Assembly (NCBI RefSeq): GCF_004403515.1
Contig: NZ_SOHH01000056.1
Span: 3,653 to 67,652 of the forward strand
Length of the DNA stretch: 64,000 bases
Direction of reading: 5' to 3'
DNA from: Cryobacterium fucosi
GTDB taxonomy: Bacteria; Actinomycetota; Actinomycetes; Actinomycetales; Microbacteriaceae
Each line of letters starts with the position of its first letter. Within the stretch, counting starts at the first letter, position 1. The notes under the pieces were generated by a model. It was not told the origin of the DNA, made no database searches, and worked only from the letters and a program-made list of their open reading frames with translations. This document shows positions 37,439-46,562 of the stretch, piece after piece. The position numbers were made by a program, and so were the translations under genes.

Positions 37439-37618
37439 ATGCCACGGGCGACGTACCGTCCCCGGCGGAGGCTGGACCAATGGGAGATCCTGGGCGAAAC
37501 CTGGTGGTGGTTCGTCCTGGTCCAGGTGCCGCTGATCGCCAGCTGGGCCGGCTACTTCTCGGAACGTAAGGCCGAAAGAATGCGCAAGGCCCGCAACCTG
37601 CCGCGGCCCACCGAATGA
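37439..37618 (+). CDS. Small single-helix membrane protein
   Basis: 59 residues from ATG 37439; a TTG three codons earlier is also in frame. A basic N-terminus is followed by WWWFVLVQVPLIASWAGYF, one membrane helix, then a basic tail (ERKAERMRKARN). Codon third positions are G/C-rich as in neighbouring genes, which supports a real gene. Family unknown. It follows nrdG by 75 bases and is convergent with the ABC1 kinase gene. Confidence 0.5.
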   Translation: MPRATYRPRRRLDQWEILGETWWWFVLVQVPLIASWAGYFSERKAERMRKARNLPRPTE

Positions 37619-37630
37619 TCCCGATCTTCA

Positions 37631-39331
37631 TCATGAGCGCCGCGCCAATATCCCGGCGAAGAGGGCGTGGAGCAGCGGGAGCGCCGAGCCGGCCATGAGC
37701 ACCGTGCCGATGACGACATCCTCGCCGCGTTGCAGGATGCCTCCGATCAGCAGGGCGGCGAAGAGGATTGCCGAGATGATCTGCCGTCCTGTTCGCTCGA
37801 GGCTGCCCAGTCGGCGATCGAGCCGAGGGGTCTGCACCGAGACCGCGCCCTCTTCGATCCGCGTTGTGAGGTTGTCGAGCCGCCTGGGCAACCGCGCGAT
37901 GATGCCCGCAACCGACATCGCTTGCTTGGCGGCCGCCTGCACCAGGTTCCCGCCCTCGGCTCGGATCAGCCCGGCGGAATACGGCTCGACGGAATTCCAG
38001 ATGTTGAAGGCGGGGTCGAGCGAACTGCACATTCCCGAGGTCAGCGACATCGCGCGGACGATGAGAAGAAAGTTCTCCGGAAGCTGAAACGGCAGCGACC
38101 GCACCACGTCACCGAACTCGACGGCGAAGGCTCGGAACTCGCGCGGGTCGACGTCCTGCAACTCGGCGAAACCCATCCCGCCGAAACGGGCGAACAGCTT
38201 CGTCATCGCCCGCTCGAGTTCTGCGGTGTCTGCGGACGGCAGGAGCACACCCACCTCGCGGATGCCGTCCACCATCCCCTTGCCGTCGCGAGACGCGGCG
38301 GCGATGAGCAGCTTCCGAAGACCCCGACGCAGGGCATCGGGCACGTCGCCCATCATCCCGAAGTCGATGAAGGTGAGCTTCCAGTCCCGGCGTCCGTCCC
38401 CTCCGGGCACACCGGCGTCGCCGAGCGGCGTGACGAAGATATTGCCGGGGTGCGGGTCGGCGTGGAAATAGCCATGGAGGAAGAGCTGGTCGAACATGAC
38501 GGCCGCGAACTCAGTGGCGACTTCGGACGGGTCGATACCCGCTGCCCTCAGCCCGTCGACATCGTTGATCTTGATTGCGGTCACATCTTGCAGGGTCAAC
38601 ACCCGCCGCGTTGTACGCTCCCACACCAATTCGGGAACGCTGACCCGGGCATCGTCTGCGAAGACCTCAGCGAACCGCTCGGCGCTCGCCGCCTCGTGCA
38701 GGTAGTCGATCTCCTCGAGACTCGTGAACGCGAACTCCTCGACGAGGGCGGGCACGTCGACGCGATCCGAGACCAGACGAACGTGGCTGAGCCAGCGGGC
38801 GACACGGCGGAGAGCGCTGAGGTCGACATCGACTATCGTGCTGATGCCCGGCCGCTGAATCTTGACGACGACATCGAGCAGGCCTGTCTCGGCGGCATCC
38901 GCTTCGGATAGCCGAGCGCGGTGGGCCTGACCGAGGGATGCCGCCGCCAGAGGCGTTGGATCGATGAACGAGAACGCACGCTCGAGCGTGACACCCAGCT
39001 CGGCTTCGGCGAGGGTTCGGATGGCCGGGAACGGCACCGGCGGAACCTCGTCCTGCAGACCCTCAAGCTCCTTCGTGATTTCCGGCGGCAGCACGTCGAG
39101 GCGTGACGACATGAACTGGCCGACCTTGATCATGAGGCCACCCAGGTCGACCGCGAGCACGTGGAAGCGCTGCGCAATGCGCTGCAGGCGCGCCGACCTG
39201 CTTCGTGCTGCGACCCGCGCGAGACCGACCCGAGGGAGAATCAGCTCGTACCACCACGTCTGCACCAGATACCGGGCGGCGAACAACAGGATCCTGCGGG
39301 AGCGGGCGCGCATGTTCCCGACGTCGGTCAT
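37631..39331 (-). CDS. ABC1/AarF-UbiB family atypical kinase
   Basis: 566 residues from ATG 39331 with AAGGAG six bases upstream. The KxGQ motif is seen in MIKVGQFMSSR (~62), followed by ASLGQAHRA (~128), VVVKIQRPG (~150), the catalytic-loop region HGYFHADPHPGNIFV (~280) and FIDFGMMG (~315). Two C-terminal helices end the protein. UbiB-type proteins are ATPases needed for isoprenoid-lipid or quinone homeostasis. The PadR gene 37 bases upstream is probably its co-transcribed regulator. Confidence 0.9.
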   Translation of the reverse strand: MTDVGNMRARSRRILLFAARYLVQTWWYELILPRVGLARVAARSRSARLQRIAQRFHVLAVDLGGLMIKVGQFMSSRLDVLPPEITKELEGLQDEVPPVPFPAIRTLAEAELGVTLERAFSFIDPTPLAAASLGQAHRARLSEADAAETGLLDVVVKIQRPGISTIVDVDLSALRRVARWLSHVRLVSDRVDVPALVEEFAFTSLEEIDYLHEAASAERFAEVFADDARVSVPELVWERTTRRVLTLQDVTAIKINDVDGLRAAGIDPSEVATEFAAVMFDQLFLHGYFHADPHPGNIFVTPLGDAGVPGGDGRRDWKLTFIDFGMMGDVPDALRRGLRKLLIAAASRDGKGMVDGIREVGVLLPSADTAELERAMTKLFARFGGMGFAELQDVDPREFRAFAVEFGDVVRSLPFQLPENFLLIVRAMSLTSGMCSSLDPAFNIWNSVEPYSAGLIRAEGGNLVQAAAKQAMSVAGIIARLPRRLDNLTTRIEEGAVSVQTPRLDRRLGSLERTGRQIISAILFAALLIGGILQRGEDVVIGTVLMAGSALPLLHALFAGILARRS

Positions 39332-39368
39332 CTGATCTCCTTGATGCCGACGTGCTGTGGGCACTCGG

Positions 39369-39938
39369 TCAGTCCTGGGCGAGGATGGAATAGAGCTTAC
39401 GGCGCGCCTCATCCAGTACGGCAACAGCCTGCTTCACCTGCTCCGGATTGCCCGAGCGCCCGACCTGTGCGGCCGCCTGAGCCAGGTCGATGCCGGCCTT
39501 GGGTAGCGCGGTCGCCCGCCCGCTGTCCCGAACACTCTGCGCCTCCCACGGCGCAGCCTGATCTGCCGCGGCGTCCGCTACCCGTCGCCCCTCGTCCGTG
39601 AGCGAGTAGGTCTTGCGACCGTTGGACTCCTCCGCACCGATGATGCCTTCGTCCGCAAGCAGTTGAAGTGTTGGATACACCGAGCCGGGACTCGGCTTCC
39701 ACGCGCCACCGCTGCGTTCCTCAATCTCATGGATGATCTGGTAGCCGTGCATCGGCTTCTCGGCGAGCAACGCAAGCACCGCCGCACGCACGTCGCCGCG
39801 TCCCATCCTCGTGCCGACCTTGCGGTCGAACTGTCCGCGGAGCTGTTCCATCGCGTCCCACACCACGGAACCTGGCCAGCCCTCACCGCCGCCACCCCGG
39901 CGCCCCCCGAACCCATCGCCCATAAATGAATTACTCAT
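39369..39938 (-). CDS. PadR-family regulator
   Basis: 189 residues. A Gly-rich leader (GFGGRRGGGGEGW) precedes the winged helix: VRAAVLALLAEKPMHGYQIIHEIEER and SPGSVYPTLQLLADEGII are the PadR hallmarks. The C-terminal ~80 residues are helical and Ala/Gln-rich for dimerisation. An ACGATATATCGT palindrome stands 46 bases upstream, suggesting autoregulation. It probably controls itself and the ABC1 kinase gene. Confidence 0.9.
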   Translation of the reverse strand: MSNSFMGDGFGGRRGGGGEGWPGSVVWDAMEQLRGQFDRKVGTRMGRGDVRAAVLALLAEKPMHGYQIIHEIEERSGGAWKPSPGSVYPTLQLLADEGIIGAEESNGRKTYSLTDEGRRVADAAADQAAPWEAQSVRDSGRATALPKAGIDLAQAAAQVGRSGNPEQVKQAVAVLDEARRKLYSILAQD

Positions 39939-39983
39939 GATGTCCTCCTCAGCGCCACAGCCACCGAGGCTCGACGATACTTA

Positions 39984-39995
39984 ACGATATATCGT
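39984..39995. promoter_or_regulatory. Palindrome upstream of padR
   Basis: ACGATATATCGT is a perfect 12-base dyad, extending to TAACGATATATCGTCA with near symmetry. A half-site CGACGATAC lies at 39972-39980. It is the natural candidate for PadR binding. Confidence 0.65.
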
Positions 39996-40098
39996 CAAGC
40001 GACTTGATGGCGAGACCGGATTCCATAATTCATTCCATCTTGTGAGTTTGCATGAACACCTGTCTTCGCCCGTCAAAGTGAGAATCGACGCAAGCACT

Positions 40099-40118
40099 TG
40101 TATACTCGTAGCTATACA
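40099..40118 (+). promoter_or_regulatory. Promoter/operator dyad of the HTH-nucleotidyltransferase pair
   Basis: TGTATA and TATACA flank CTCGTAGC and include TATACT, a good -10 element. GGGAGG at 40119-40124 is the ribosome site of the next gene. A dyad across the promoter core, next to an HTH gene, is typical of antitoxin autoregulation. Confidence 0.65.
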
Positions 40119-40129
40119 GGGAGGCCAGG

Positions 40130-40732
40130 ATGACGAGCATGATCCGTGAGGCGCGGGAACGCCACCGCATCACCATCTACGAACTGGCAGAGCGCCTCCA
40201 GATCACTCCCGGAGCAATTTCACATCTAGAGAAGTCTGAGCGCGTTGGCACCATCAAGATCGCCACTTTAAGGCGTGCGCTGCAGGCAATCGGCGAAGAC
40301 CTTGAGATGGCATCGAAGCCGATCACGATGAAGTCGAGACATCTGATGAGCGCCCGGACGGCTGCTGAAGCCATCAACACGGAACTCAAAGCTGGCGACA
40401 GTGACGCAGCTCTCAGACTCACCACGCAGGCCATCGACCACTTTCGGCAGGCAAAGACCTCATCCGAGATTGCAGACTTCCTTCGAAAGCCTGGCCCCAT
40501 CGAGGACAGTAACTGGGACACGCTATTGGCCACCGCGATTCGATGGGATTCCAAGCGGCGCGGGATCAAAGCACCTGGCTGGACAAAGAGGCCGCCACTG
40601 CGCATCGACTGGATGCCCGGGGTAGACACCACTCCGAGCACGGAATACGCCGACTTCATTCGACAGCAGGCCGAGCCTGAGTTCCTCGAGCACAGAATCC
40701 TGATCCGCGAACGTGATTTCACCACCCGTTGA
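40130..40732 (+). CDS. XRE-type HTH protein, putative antitoxin
   Basis: 200 residues with the HTH at the very N-terminus (IREARERHRITIYELAERLQ, then ITPGAISHLEKSERVG). The remaining ~130 residues are helical without a known domain. Codon use is clearly AT-richer at third positions than in neighbours (for example tta, cat, tct, act), a sign of transfer. Its stop overlaps the start of the nucleotidyltransferase gene (TGATG). The promoter dyad suggests it represses its own operon. At 200 residues it is longer than usual antitoxins. Confidence 0.75.
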   Translation: MTSMIREARERHRITIYELAERLQITPGAISHLEKSERVGTIKIATLRRALQAIGEDLEMASKPITMKSRHLMSARTAAEAINTELKAGDSDAALRLTTQAIDHFRQAKTSSEIADFLRKPGPIEDSNWDTLLATAIRWDSKRRGIKAPGWTKRPPLRIDWMPGVDTTPSTEYADFIRQQAEPEFLEHRILIRERDFTTR

Positions 40733-41277
40733 TGGACAAGCATCTCTTCGATGCCGACGAGCTCCGAGCGCTGCTCACCGAGCTTGGGGACCGAATGGCT
40801 GAGCGCGGTGAGAAGGTCGAGGCCTACATCATCGGCGGCACCGCCATGGCTATCGGTCTTGGCTCGAGGCGCGGCACTGACGAGATCGACGGCATGTTCC
40901 GTCCGCATGAAGTCGTCGCGGAGGAGGCCTCCAAGATGGCTGCGGAGCGGGGCCTTCGTTCCGACTGGCTCAACACTCGCGCATTTTCCTTCATGAGCGA
41001 TCCTTCCGAGGACACCCAGGCCAAAGAGATCACGTTCAATGGCATGTCGGTTCGGCTGGCGTCGCCGAGGTACCTCCTAGCCATGAAGATGGCCGCCGGC
41101 CGTCTGAAAGATCATGGCGACATCGTCATCCTCATTCGCCACCTCGAGCTCAGGGACCCGGAGCAGATTGCGGACCTCACCTTCGCAATTTTCGGGGACG
41201 ACGGCATGACACTCACTGATCCTCGCAAGAGTGTCGTTCTCCTGGCGAAGGAGATGCTCAGGCTCGCCTGGGGGTGA
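40732..41277 (+). CDS. DUF6036-like nucleotidyltransferase, putative toxin
   Basis: 181 residues from ATG 40732. The nucleotidyltransferase core has YIIGGTAMAIGLGSRRGTDEIDGMF near residue 36 (key residues GGTA...TDEID), then SPRYLLAMKM and the helix RLKDHGDIVIL. Families of this fold usually show T-x-D-x-D; here the first carboxylate is Glu (E-I-D). Related proteins include AbiEii/MenT-like toxins, which add nucleotides to tRNA or proteins. Paired with an overlapping XRE gene it resembles a type II or IV toxin-antitoxin module. Activity is not certain given the Glu. Confidence 0.7.
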   Translation: MDKHLFDADELRALLTELGDRMAERGEKVEAYIIGGTAMAIGLGSRRGTDEIDGMFRPHEVVAEEASKMAAERGLRSDWLNTRAFSFMSDPSEDTQAKEITFNGMSVRLASPRYLLAMKMAAGRLKDHGDIVILIRHLELRDPEQIADLTFAIFGDDGMTLTDPRKSVVLLAKEMLRLAWG

Positions 41278-41505
41278 ATCAGCCGCCGCTTGACTTCTGG
41301 GCCCTGCAGCAGGCGCGAGCAACTCGACGGTGGGGTTCAGGTCTGCCGGTACCGCCCAACGGCGCGTGCGACAACTGGCCAGGTCCTCGTCGCAGGCTGA
41401 ATCCCACACGCGATGGACGGGAGACTGAGTTGGCCCGGACGACGGTGACTGCCGCGCCCACACGGCAAGAATGAGCCGCAAACGGAACGAAACTAGAATG
41501 GCGCA

Positions 41506-42129
41506 ATGCAGTTCTCTCTGTGGTTGGCCCTCGTCGGCGCGGGCACCTTGATCAGTTTCACGCCAGGCGCGGGGGCGATCAACACCATGAGCAACGCTCT
41601 CAACTCGGGCTTTCGCCGCTCTATCTGGGGAATTCTCGGCCAGCAGGCCGCGCTGCTCATCCACATCGTGATCGTGGCACTCGGTGTCGGTCTGCTCGTA
41701 GCCAGTTCTCCGATCGCCTTCAACATCATTCGCTACGCGGGTGCCGCCTACCTCGTCTACCTGGGCATCCGGCAGTATCTCGCCAAGCCGGAGCTGGATG
41801 CAGAGCGCGCCAGTGCGCTGAGCGATGAGCCCCGCTGGTCGATGTTCCAACGCGGGCTGTGGGTGAACATCCTGAACCCCAAGGCGATTGTGTTCTTCCT
41901 GGCGTTCCTGCCCCAGTTCATCCGGGTCGACCGACCGATGCCGGCCCAGTACCTGATCGTCGCCGCCACCGTCGTCGTCATCGACGTTCTGGTGATGTGG
42001 CTCTTCTTCGCCGCAACAGCGCGTTCATTCCAGCGATTCACCCGCGACGCTCAGGGTCAGCGCGCGTTGAACCGCGTCTTCGGCGTGCTCTTCGTGGGCG
42101 TCGGCGTACTGCTCGCGGTCATCCACTGA
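41506..42129 (+). CDS. LysE/RhtB-family amino-acid exporter
   Basis: 207 residues with six hydrophobic segments. The N-terminal ISFTPGAGAINTMSNALNSGFRR (key residues T-P-G at 19-21) is the LysE/RhtB signature, and LWVNILNPKAIVFFLAFLPQF (~120) is the second conserved block. It exports amino acids such as homoserine, threonine or leucine. It is a single gene; the 228 bases before it contain only a weak frame overlapping the toxin-like gene stop. Confidence 0.9.
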   Translation: MQFSLWLALVGAGTLISFTPGAGAINTMSNALNSGFRRSIWGILGQQAALLIHIVIVALGVGLLVASSPIAFNIIRYAGAAYLVYLGIRQYLAKPELDAERASALSDEPRWSMFQRGLWVNILNPKAIVFFLAFLPQFIRVDRPMPAQYLIVAATVVVIDVLVMWLFFAATARSFQRFTRDAQGQRALNRVFGVLFVGVGVLLAVIH

Positions 42130-42503
42130 GAGCTCAGGGCCCTCGGCACGGGCTTGGGGCGCGGGCGTGCGGTTTTCCGGGGCTGGTGAGCTTGATCGTC
42201 GCAGCCATCATAGGTATCAGGCCGCTACCCGCCCCGCTCCTCTTCCCCGGGAGAATTAAAGTGGGACTCTTCCCGGTCTCGATTCGACGTGATGCCCATC
42301 GCTGGCGACGTCCGCATTTTGTCTCCCGTTGCAGATTCCGCCGCCTCGTGCGCCCAATGCCAACGGCACTCAGATCTCAAATTCCGCGTTGTTCGGCCTA
42401 TCGCACCCATCAGACCGGTTCTACGCTCACGTTGAGAGCCGACATCGTGTCTTTGCCGTCTTGACAAGAGATGAACTCGGCCCGAACCCGATCGGAGCCA
42501 GAC
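42130..42503. other. Intergenic region, nothing recognised
   Basis: 374 bases between lysE-type gene and the secreted protein gene. I find no open frame with neighbour-like codon use, no RNA gene and no clear dyad. A CGGAG ribosome site at its right end serves the secreted protein. Confidence 0.5.
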
Positions 42504-43388
42504 ATGTTGAGAAAGCTGTCCCTCTTGACGGCCGTCGCCGCCATTTCGCTGCTAACGATGCCGGCGTTGTCGGCCGCTGCCGCGCCCCTTTCCGGGGCTA
42601 TCTTCACGACCGACAGTTCGGGGGTGCCGGTGAACCTGAACATCTACCCCACCAAGGAAGCCGTCTATCTCAACGGCGGTCCTGGCATCAACGCCCCCGA
42701 CGGTGCCGCGGGGCTTCCTGCCGACACATACTCCTTCCAGGTAACAGACCCGTCCGGCAGGACGTTGCTGTCCAGCGACCCCGTGAATTGTCGGCAGTTC
42801 ACAGTCGACGCCAGCGGCGTGATCCAGGATGTCCTGGCTTCCGGCGCCTGCGCGCACGCAACCGGCTCGGATGGCGAAGACGGCGGCGCAACGGTGCAAC
42901 TGTTCCCGTATGCCGACACTCCGAACAACGGCGGCGTTTACAAGGTGTGGGTCAGCCCCACATCGCTCCTGGACTGCACCACTCCGGGAAACAAGAACTG
43001 CTTCGTGCCGCGCTTCAGCAAGACGGACAACTTCAAGGTGAGGGACACCAGGGTCGTTGAAATCGACACCCGCTTCTGGAAGGACGGCTACGCCCAGCCT
43101 CTCGACGGGCTGCTGGCCAGCTGGACCGACACCAACGGGGCAACGAACCTGAAGTACTCCGAGTACAACCCCGCTGTCCTGGCGTTCCACGAGGCACACG
43201 TTGAGGCGGCCGAACAGGGCACCCATCTGATTCAGGTGAGCAATCAGGCGAACTGCGTCATCGATCGGGTGGTGAGCCCCACGGGCAAAACCAGCCTCCC
43301 GACCGGCGGCACGGTGACCGTCCCGGTTGCAGTGAGGAACCACAGTTCCGGTAATGCGACCTACTTCGTGGACGTGTACTGCCACTAA
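42504..43388 (+). CDS. Secreted protein of unknown function
   Basis: 294 residues from ATG 42504, eight bases after CGGAG. A Sec signal peptide (MLRKLSLLTAVAAISLLTM...ALSAAAA) is cleaved near residue 26. The mature protein has six or more cysteines, including NCRQF, GACAH, LLDC and KNCF, likely forming disulfides, and ends in an extracellular beta-rich domain with NHSSGNATYFVDVYCH. No catalytic motif is visible. It might be a cell-surface or environmental stress protein. I do not recognise the family. Confidence 0.75.
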   Translation: MLRKLSLLTAVAAISLLTMPALSAAAAPLSGAIFTTDSSGVPVNLNIYPTKEAVYLNGGPGINAPDGAAGLPADTYSFQVTDPSGRTLLSSDPVNCRQFTVDASGVIQDVLASGACAHATGSDGEDGGATVQLFPYADTPNNGGVYKVWVSPTSLLDCTTPGNKNCFVPRFSKTDNFKVRDTRVVEIDTRFWKDGYAQPLDGLLASWTDTNGATNLKYSEYNPAVLAFHEAHVEAAEQGTHLIQVSNQANCVIDRVVSPTGKTSLPTGGTVTVPVAVRNHSSGNATYFVDVYCH

Positions 43389-43913
43389 CGGAGCTGTGAA
43401 ACACGACGAAGCGAGCCACGGGCGGCGGAGTGACAGCCCTCCGCACGTGGTCGCCTCGTCTGCTCTCTCGCACGCCCGTGCGCGGCCCGACCACACACGC
43501 CCATCTGCGCCTCCGCCGCGGACCCACGCCACAGGGACATCGGTCACGGACGTCACCCGATGATCTCAAACTCGACCGTGGCCTCTCACGTGGATGTGGC
43601 CGGCCTCGCAGCGGAAGTGAAAACCCCATGTGCGGTCGGGCCATACGACGGTCTACCGGCCCGATTCATGCCCCAGAAACGCCCCTCCAACAAGTCGACC
43701 AGGCTTCAGCCAGGCCCGCTTGCACGCAATCTCGTGTGAGTGCGGGCCCTTCTGTCGGCATCATTCGTCTCTGATGGCTTGGTCTTGCCGAATGCGCTTC
43801 GCACGGTCGCGCTCTTGTAGCGCTTCACCGGCACGTTGAGGTACGAGAGCACCAGCATTCCGACGTTACGGCTATCGAACGATAACAGCATCCTCTCGCG
43901 CTATTATCGCTAT
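43389..43913. other. Non-coding stretch before the metal island, with a dyad at the cmtR-like promoter
   Basis: I see no convincing gene in these 525 bases; short frames on both strands lack neighbour-like codon use. At its right end CGATAA (43880-43885) and TTATCG (43904-43909) form a dyad with an 18-base spacer over TATTAT (43902-43907), a good -10. That -10 ends seven bases before the cmtR-like ATG, so the transcript is probably leaderless and the dyad its operator. Base composition falls at this edge, consistent with an island boundary. Confidence 0.45.
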
Positions 43914-44300
43914 ATGACGATTATATCTGCGGTTCCGGCCGATGCCTGCGAGCAACTCGATCCTGCGGCGGCGCTGTTCCATTCCCTCAGCGACCTGACC
44001 CGGTTGAGCATTGTGAAGCGTATGGCCGGTGGCGAGGTGCGGGTCAGCGACCTCTCCGGCGAGCTGGGGTTGGCCCAGTCCACGGTATCGGCGCACGTGG
44101 CCTGCCTGCGTGAGTGCGGCCTGGTGGAAGGCCGCGCGCAGGGCCGCAGCGTGTACTACTCACTGTCCCGTCCAGAACTGATGGACATGCTCGCCCAGGC
44201 CGAGGTCCTGCTCGCCGCCACCGGCAACGCGGTCAGCCTGTGCCCCAACTACGGCTCGGGCAGTGCCGGCGCCCCGCTGACAATGGAGAACGCACGATGA
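43914..44300 (+). CDS. cmtR: ArsR-family cadmium/lead sensor, CmtR type
   Basis: 128 residues from ATG 43914. The winged helix contains STVSAHVACLRECGLVEGR: C64 and C68 are spaced as C57/C61 of Mycobacterium CmtR, and a third Cys (C110 in AVSLCPNYG) matches C102. That trio binds Cd(II)/Pb(II) and releases the protein from DNA. The gene overlaps the CadA-like ATPase start by ATGA, so sensor and exporter are co-expressed. A promoter dyad with a probable leaderless transcript lies just upstream. Confidence 0.88.
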   Translation: MTIISAVPADACEQLDPAAALFHSLSDLTRLSIVKRMAGGEVRVSDLSGELGLAQSTVSAHVACLRECGLVEGRAQGRSVYYSLSRPELMDMLAQAEVLLAATGNAVSLCPNYGSGSAGAPLTMENAR

Positions 44301-46240
44301 GTGATGCTTGCGGCTGCAGTGACGAGAAAACCGGGACCGGGGAAGCCGAAGAAGCGGAGGAGGCCGTCGGGTTTTGGCAGGTGACCGAAATCCGGGCAGC
44401 TGCGGTGGCCGGGGCTCTGCTCCTCGCTGCGTGGATCGCCGCGCTGGCCGGCGGCCCCCGATTACTGACCCTGCCCCTGGAGATCGCGGCGCTGTTGGTT
44501 GCCGCCTGGACGTTCGTTCCGTCCACCCTCCGACGCCTGCTCAAGGGCAAAATCGGGGTCGGCACGCTGATGACGATCGCCGCCGCCGGCGCGGTCGCGC
44601 TCGGGCAGTTCCAGGAAGCAGCCATCCTGGCCTTCCTCTACGCGATCTCCGAAGGACTTGAGGAATACTCCCTGGCGAAGACCCGCCGGGGCCTGCGCGC
44701 ACTGCTGGACCTGGTCCCGGCTGAGGCGAGCGTCCTGCGCGACGGCGTCGAGGTCACCGTCGCCCCTTCAGAACTCGCCCCCGGGGACCGCATGGTCGTC
44801 CGGCCCGGGGAACGTCTGGCCACCGACGGCAGGATCGTCACCGGCCGCACGTCCCTGGATACCTCGGCGCTCACCGGGGAATCCGTCCCGGTCGAGGCCG
44901 GACCGGGAACCGAGGTCTATGCCGGGTCCATCAACGGCACCGGCCCGCTCGAAGTCGAGGTCACCAGCACCGCTGAGAACAACTCGCTGGCCAGGATCGT
45001 GCACATCGTGGAGGCCGAGCAGTCCCGCAAGGGCCCGGGCCAGCGCTTGGCGGACTCAATCGCCAGCAGGCTCGTTCCGGGCATCCTGATCGCCGCCGCC
45101 CTGATCATCGTCTTCGGCTTCATCGTCGGCGAACCACTGCTGTGGTTCGAACGCGCCCTCGTCGTCCTGGTCGCCGCCTCGCCCTGCGCCTTGGCCATCT
45201 CCGTCCCGGTCACCGTTGTCGCCTCCGTCGGCGCCGCCAGCCGCATCGGCGTGCTCATCAAGGGCGGGGGCGCCCTGGAAACCCTCGGCAAGATCCGCAC
45301 CATCGCGCTGGACAAGACCGGAACCCTCACCCGCAACAACCCCGCCGTGATCGAGGTCGCCGCCACCGGATCCGCTACCAGGAACCATGTCCTCGCCCTC
45401 GCGGCCGGCCTGGAATCCCGCAGCGAACACCCGCTCGCCCGCGCCATCCTCGCCGCGACCCCGGACCGGGCGCCCGTCACCGACGTGGACACCGTCCCCG
45501 GCGCAGGCCTGGAGGGCCGGCATGTCCGGCTCGGCCGTCCGGGCTGGATCGACGCCGGACCGCTGGCCGCGGACCTCGAGCGGATGCAACGGGCCGGCGC
45601 CACCGCTGTCCTCATCGAGGACAATGGGCAGGTCATCGGCGCCATCGCAGTCCGTGACGAACTGCGCCCCGAAGCCCGCGAGGTCATCGCCCGGCTGAAC
45701 GCGTCCGGATACACCACGGCCATGCTCACCGGCGACAACCTGATCACCGCCACCGCCCTGGGACAGGCCGCGGGCATCACCGAAGTCCACGCCGACCTCC
45801 GACCGGAGGACAAGGCGGAGATCATCCGCACCCTCAAGGCCCGCCAGCCCACCGCCATGGTCGGCGACGGCGTCAACGACGCCCCGGCCCTCGCGACCGC
45901 CGACACCGGCATCGCCATGGGCGCCATGGGCACCGACGTCGCCATCGAAACCGCCGACATCGCCTTGATGGGCGAGGACCTGAACCACCTGCCCCAGGTG
46001 CTCGACCACGCCCGGAGGACCCGGCGCATCATGCTCCAGAACGTGGGCCTGTCCCTGCTCCTGATCGCCGTGTTGATTCCCCTGGCCCTATTCGGCATCC
46101 TCGGCCTGGCCGCCGTGGTCCTGATCCACGAACTAGCCGAAATCGTCGTGATCGCCAACGGCGTCCGGGCAGGCCGGATCAGCCGCACAACCGCACTGAA
46201 TGCCGCCCATCCCGCCCCGGCCCTGGAACCAGCAGCGTGA
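44297..46240 (+). CDS. cadA: P1B-type heavy-metal ATPase (Cd/Zn/Pb exporter, CadA-like)
   Basis: 647 residues from ATG 44297. There is no HMA domain; a short MSDACGCSD Cys motif precedes the first helix. TGES (~196), the membrane metal site SPCALAISVPV (~296), DKTGTLT (~338), SEHPLARA (~376) and GDGVNDAPALA (~526) are all present. The last helices end HELAEIVVIANGVRAGR, as in CadA/ZntA-type pumps. It exports Cd(II), Zn(II) or Pb(II) with ATP. Coupling to a CmtR-type sensor supports cadmium/lead. Its stop overlaps the lspA relic by GTGA. Confidence 0.92.
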   Translation: MSDACGCSDEKTGTGEAEEAEEAVGFWQVTEIRAAAVAGALLLAAWIAALAGGPRLLTLPLEIAALLVAAWTFVPSTLRRLLKGKIGVGTLMTIAAAGAVALGQFQEAAILAFLYAISEGLEEYSLAKTRRGLRALLDLVPAEASVLRDGVEVTVAPSELAPGDRMVVRPGERLATDGRIVTGRTSLDTSALTGESVPVEAGPGTEVYAGSINGTGPLEVEVTSTAENNSLARIVHIVEAEQSRKGPGQRLADSIASRLVPGILIAAALIIVFGFIVGEPLLWFERALVVLVAASPCALAISVPVTVVASVGAASRIGVLIKGGGALETLGKIRTIALDKTGTLTRNNPAVIEVAATGSATRNHVLALAAGLESRSEHPLARAILAATPDRAPVTDVDTVPGAGLEGRHVRLGRPGWIDAGPLAADLERMQRAGATAVLIEDNGQVIGAIAVRDELRPEAREVIARLNASGYTTAMLTGDNLITATALGQAAGITEVHADLRPEDKAEIIRTLKARQPTAMVGDGVNDAPALATADTGIAMGAMGTDVAIETADIALMGEDLNHLPQVLDHARRTRRIMLQNVGLSLLLIAVLIPLALFGILGLAAVVLIHELAEIVVIANGVRAGRISRTTALNAAHPAPALEPAA

Positions 46241-46360
46241 GCACCGAAGCCACCGCCCGCCGGGGCCGCACGAAAATTCATCGCGGTCACAGGCCTGATC
46301 ATTGCGGCCCTGACCCTCGGCGGAGCCGCCGGTAACTTCATCGACCGGCTCGACGGGCAC
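46237..46360 (+). pseudogene. lspA: Relic of signal peptidase II (lspA)
   Basis: A GTG overlapping the cadA stop (GTGA) starts VSTEATARRGR, and in another frame 46273-46350 encodes FIAVTGLIIAALTLGGAAGN followed by FIDRL, the LspA motif LGGAxGNxIDR around its first catalytic Asp. The central helices and the second Asp are gone. In other actinobacterial islands an intact lspA follows cadA. So this is an internal deletion with frameshift. The rest of 46361-46562 shows nothing recognisable. Confidence 0.65.
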
Positions 46361-46562
46361 AGGTCAAGTTTCCGTTTTCTACGCCCCGTTCACCCGACGG
46401 ATGAGATCGCTCGGCTCGCGAGCGACACAACTGGTTCGCTCACCGCACTACGCCGACAAGTCGAGCGCCGAACGGGCTACCTTTCAACGAGCACCGACAC
46501 TTCACGGTCGCCTATCGCGAACCACATGGCGGCTGTTATCGGTTGTAGCCTGGCCGGCGCGT

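Noticed and set aside
41274-41474. 66-codon frame overlapping the toxin-like gene stop by GTGA
   Set aside because: Overlap looks tempting, but codon use is mixed, no ribosome site or motif is present, and it ends in low-complexity Thr/Arg/Pro.
43706-43891. 61-codon minus-strand frame in the gap before cmtR
   Set aside because: No ribosome site, atypical composition, and it crosses the promoter dyad.
44917-46341. 474-residue frame antisense to cadA
   Set aside because: cadA is intact with all P-type motifs; the antisense product is Ser/Arg/Pro-rich.
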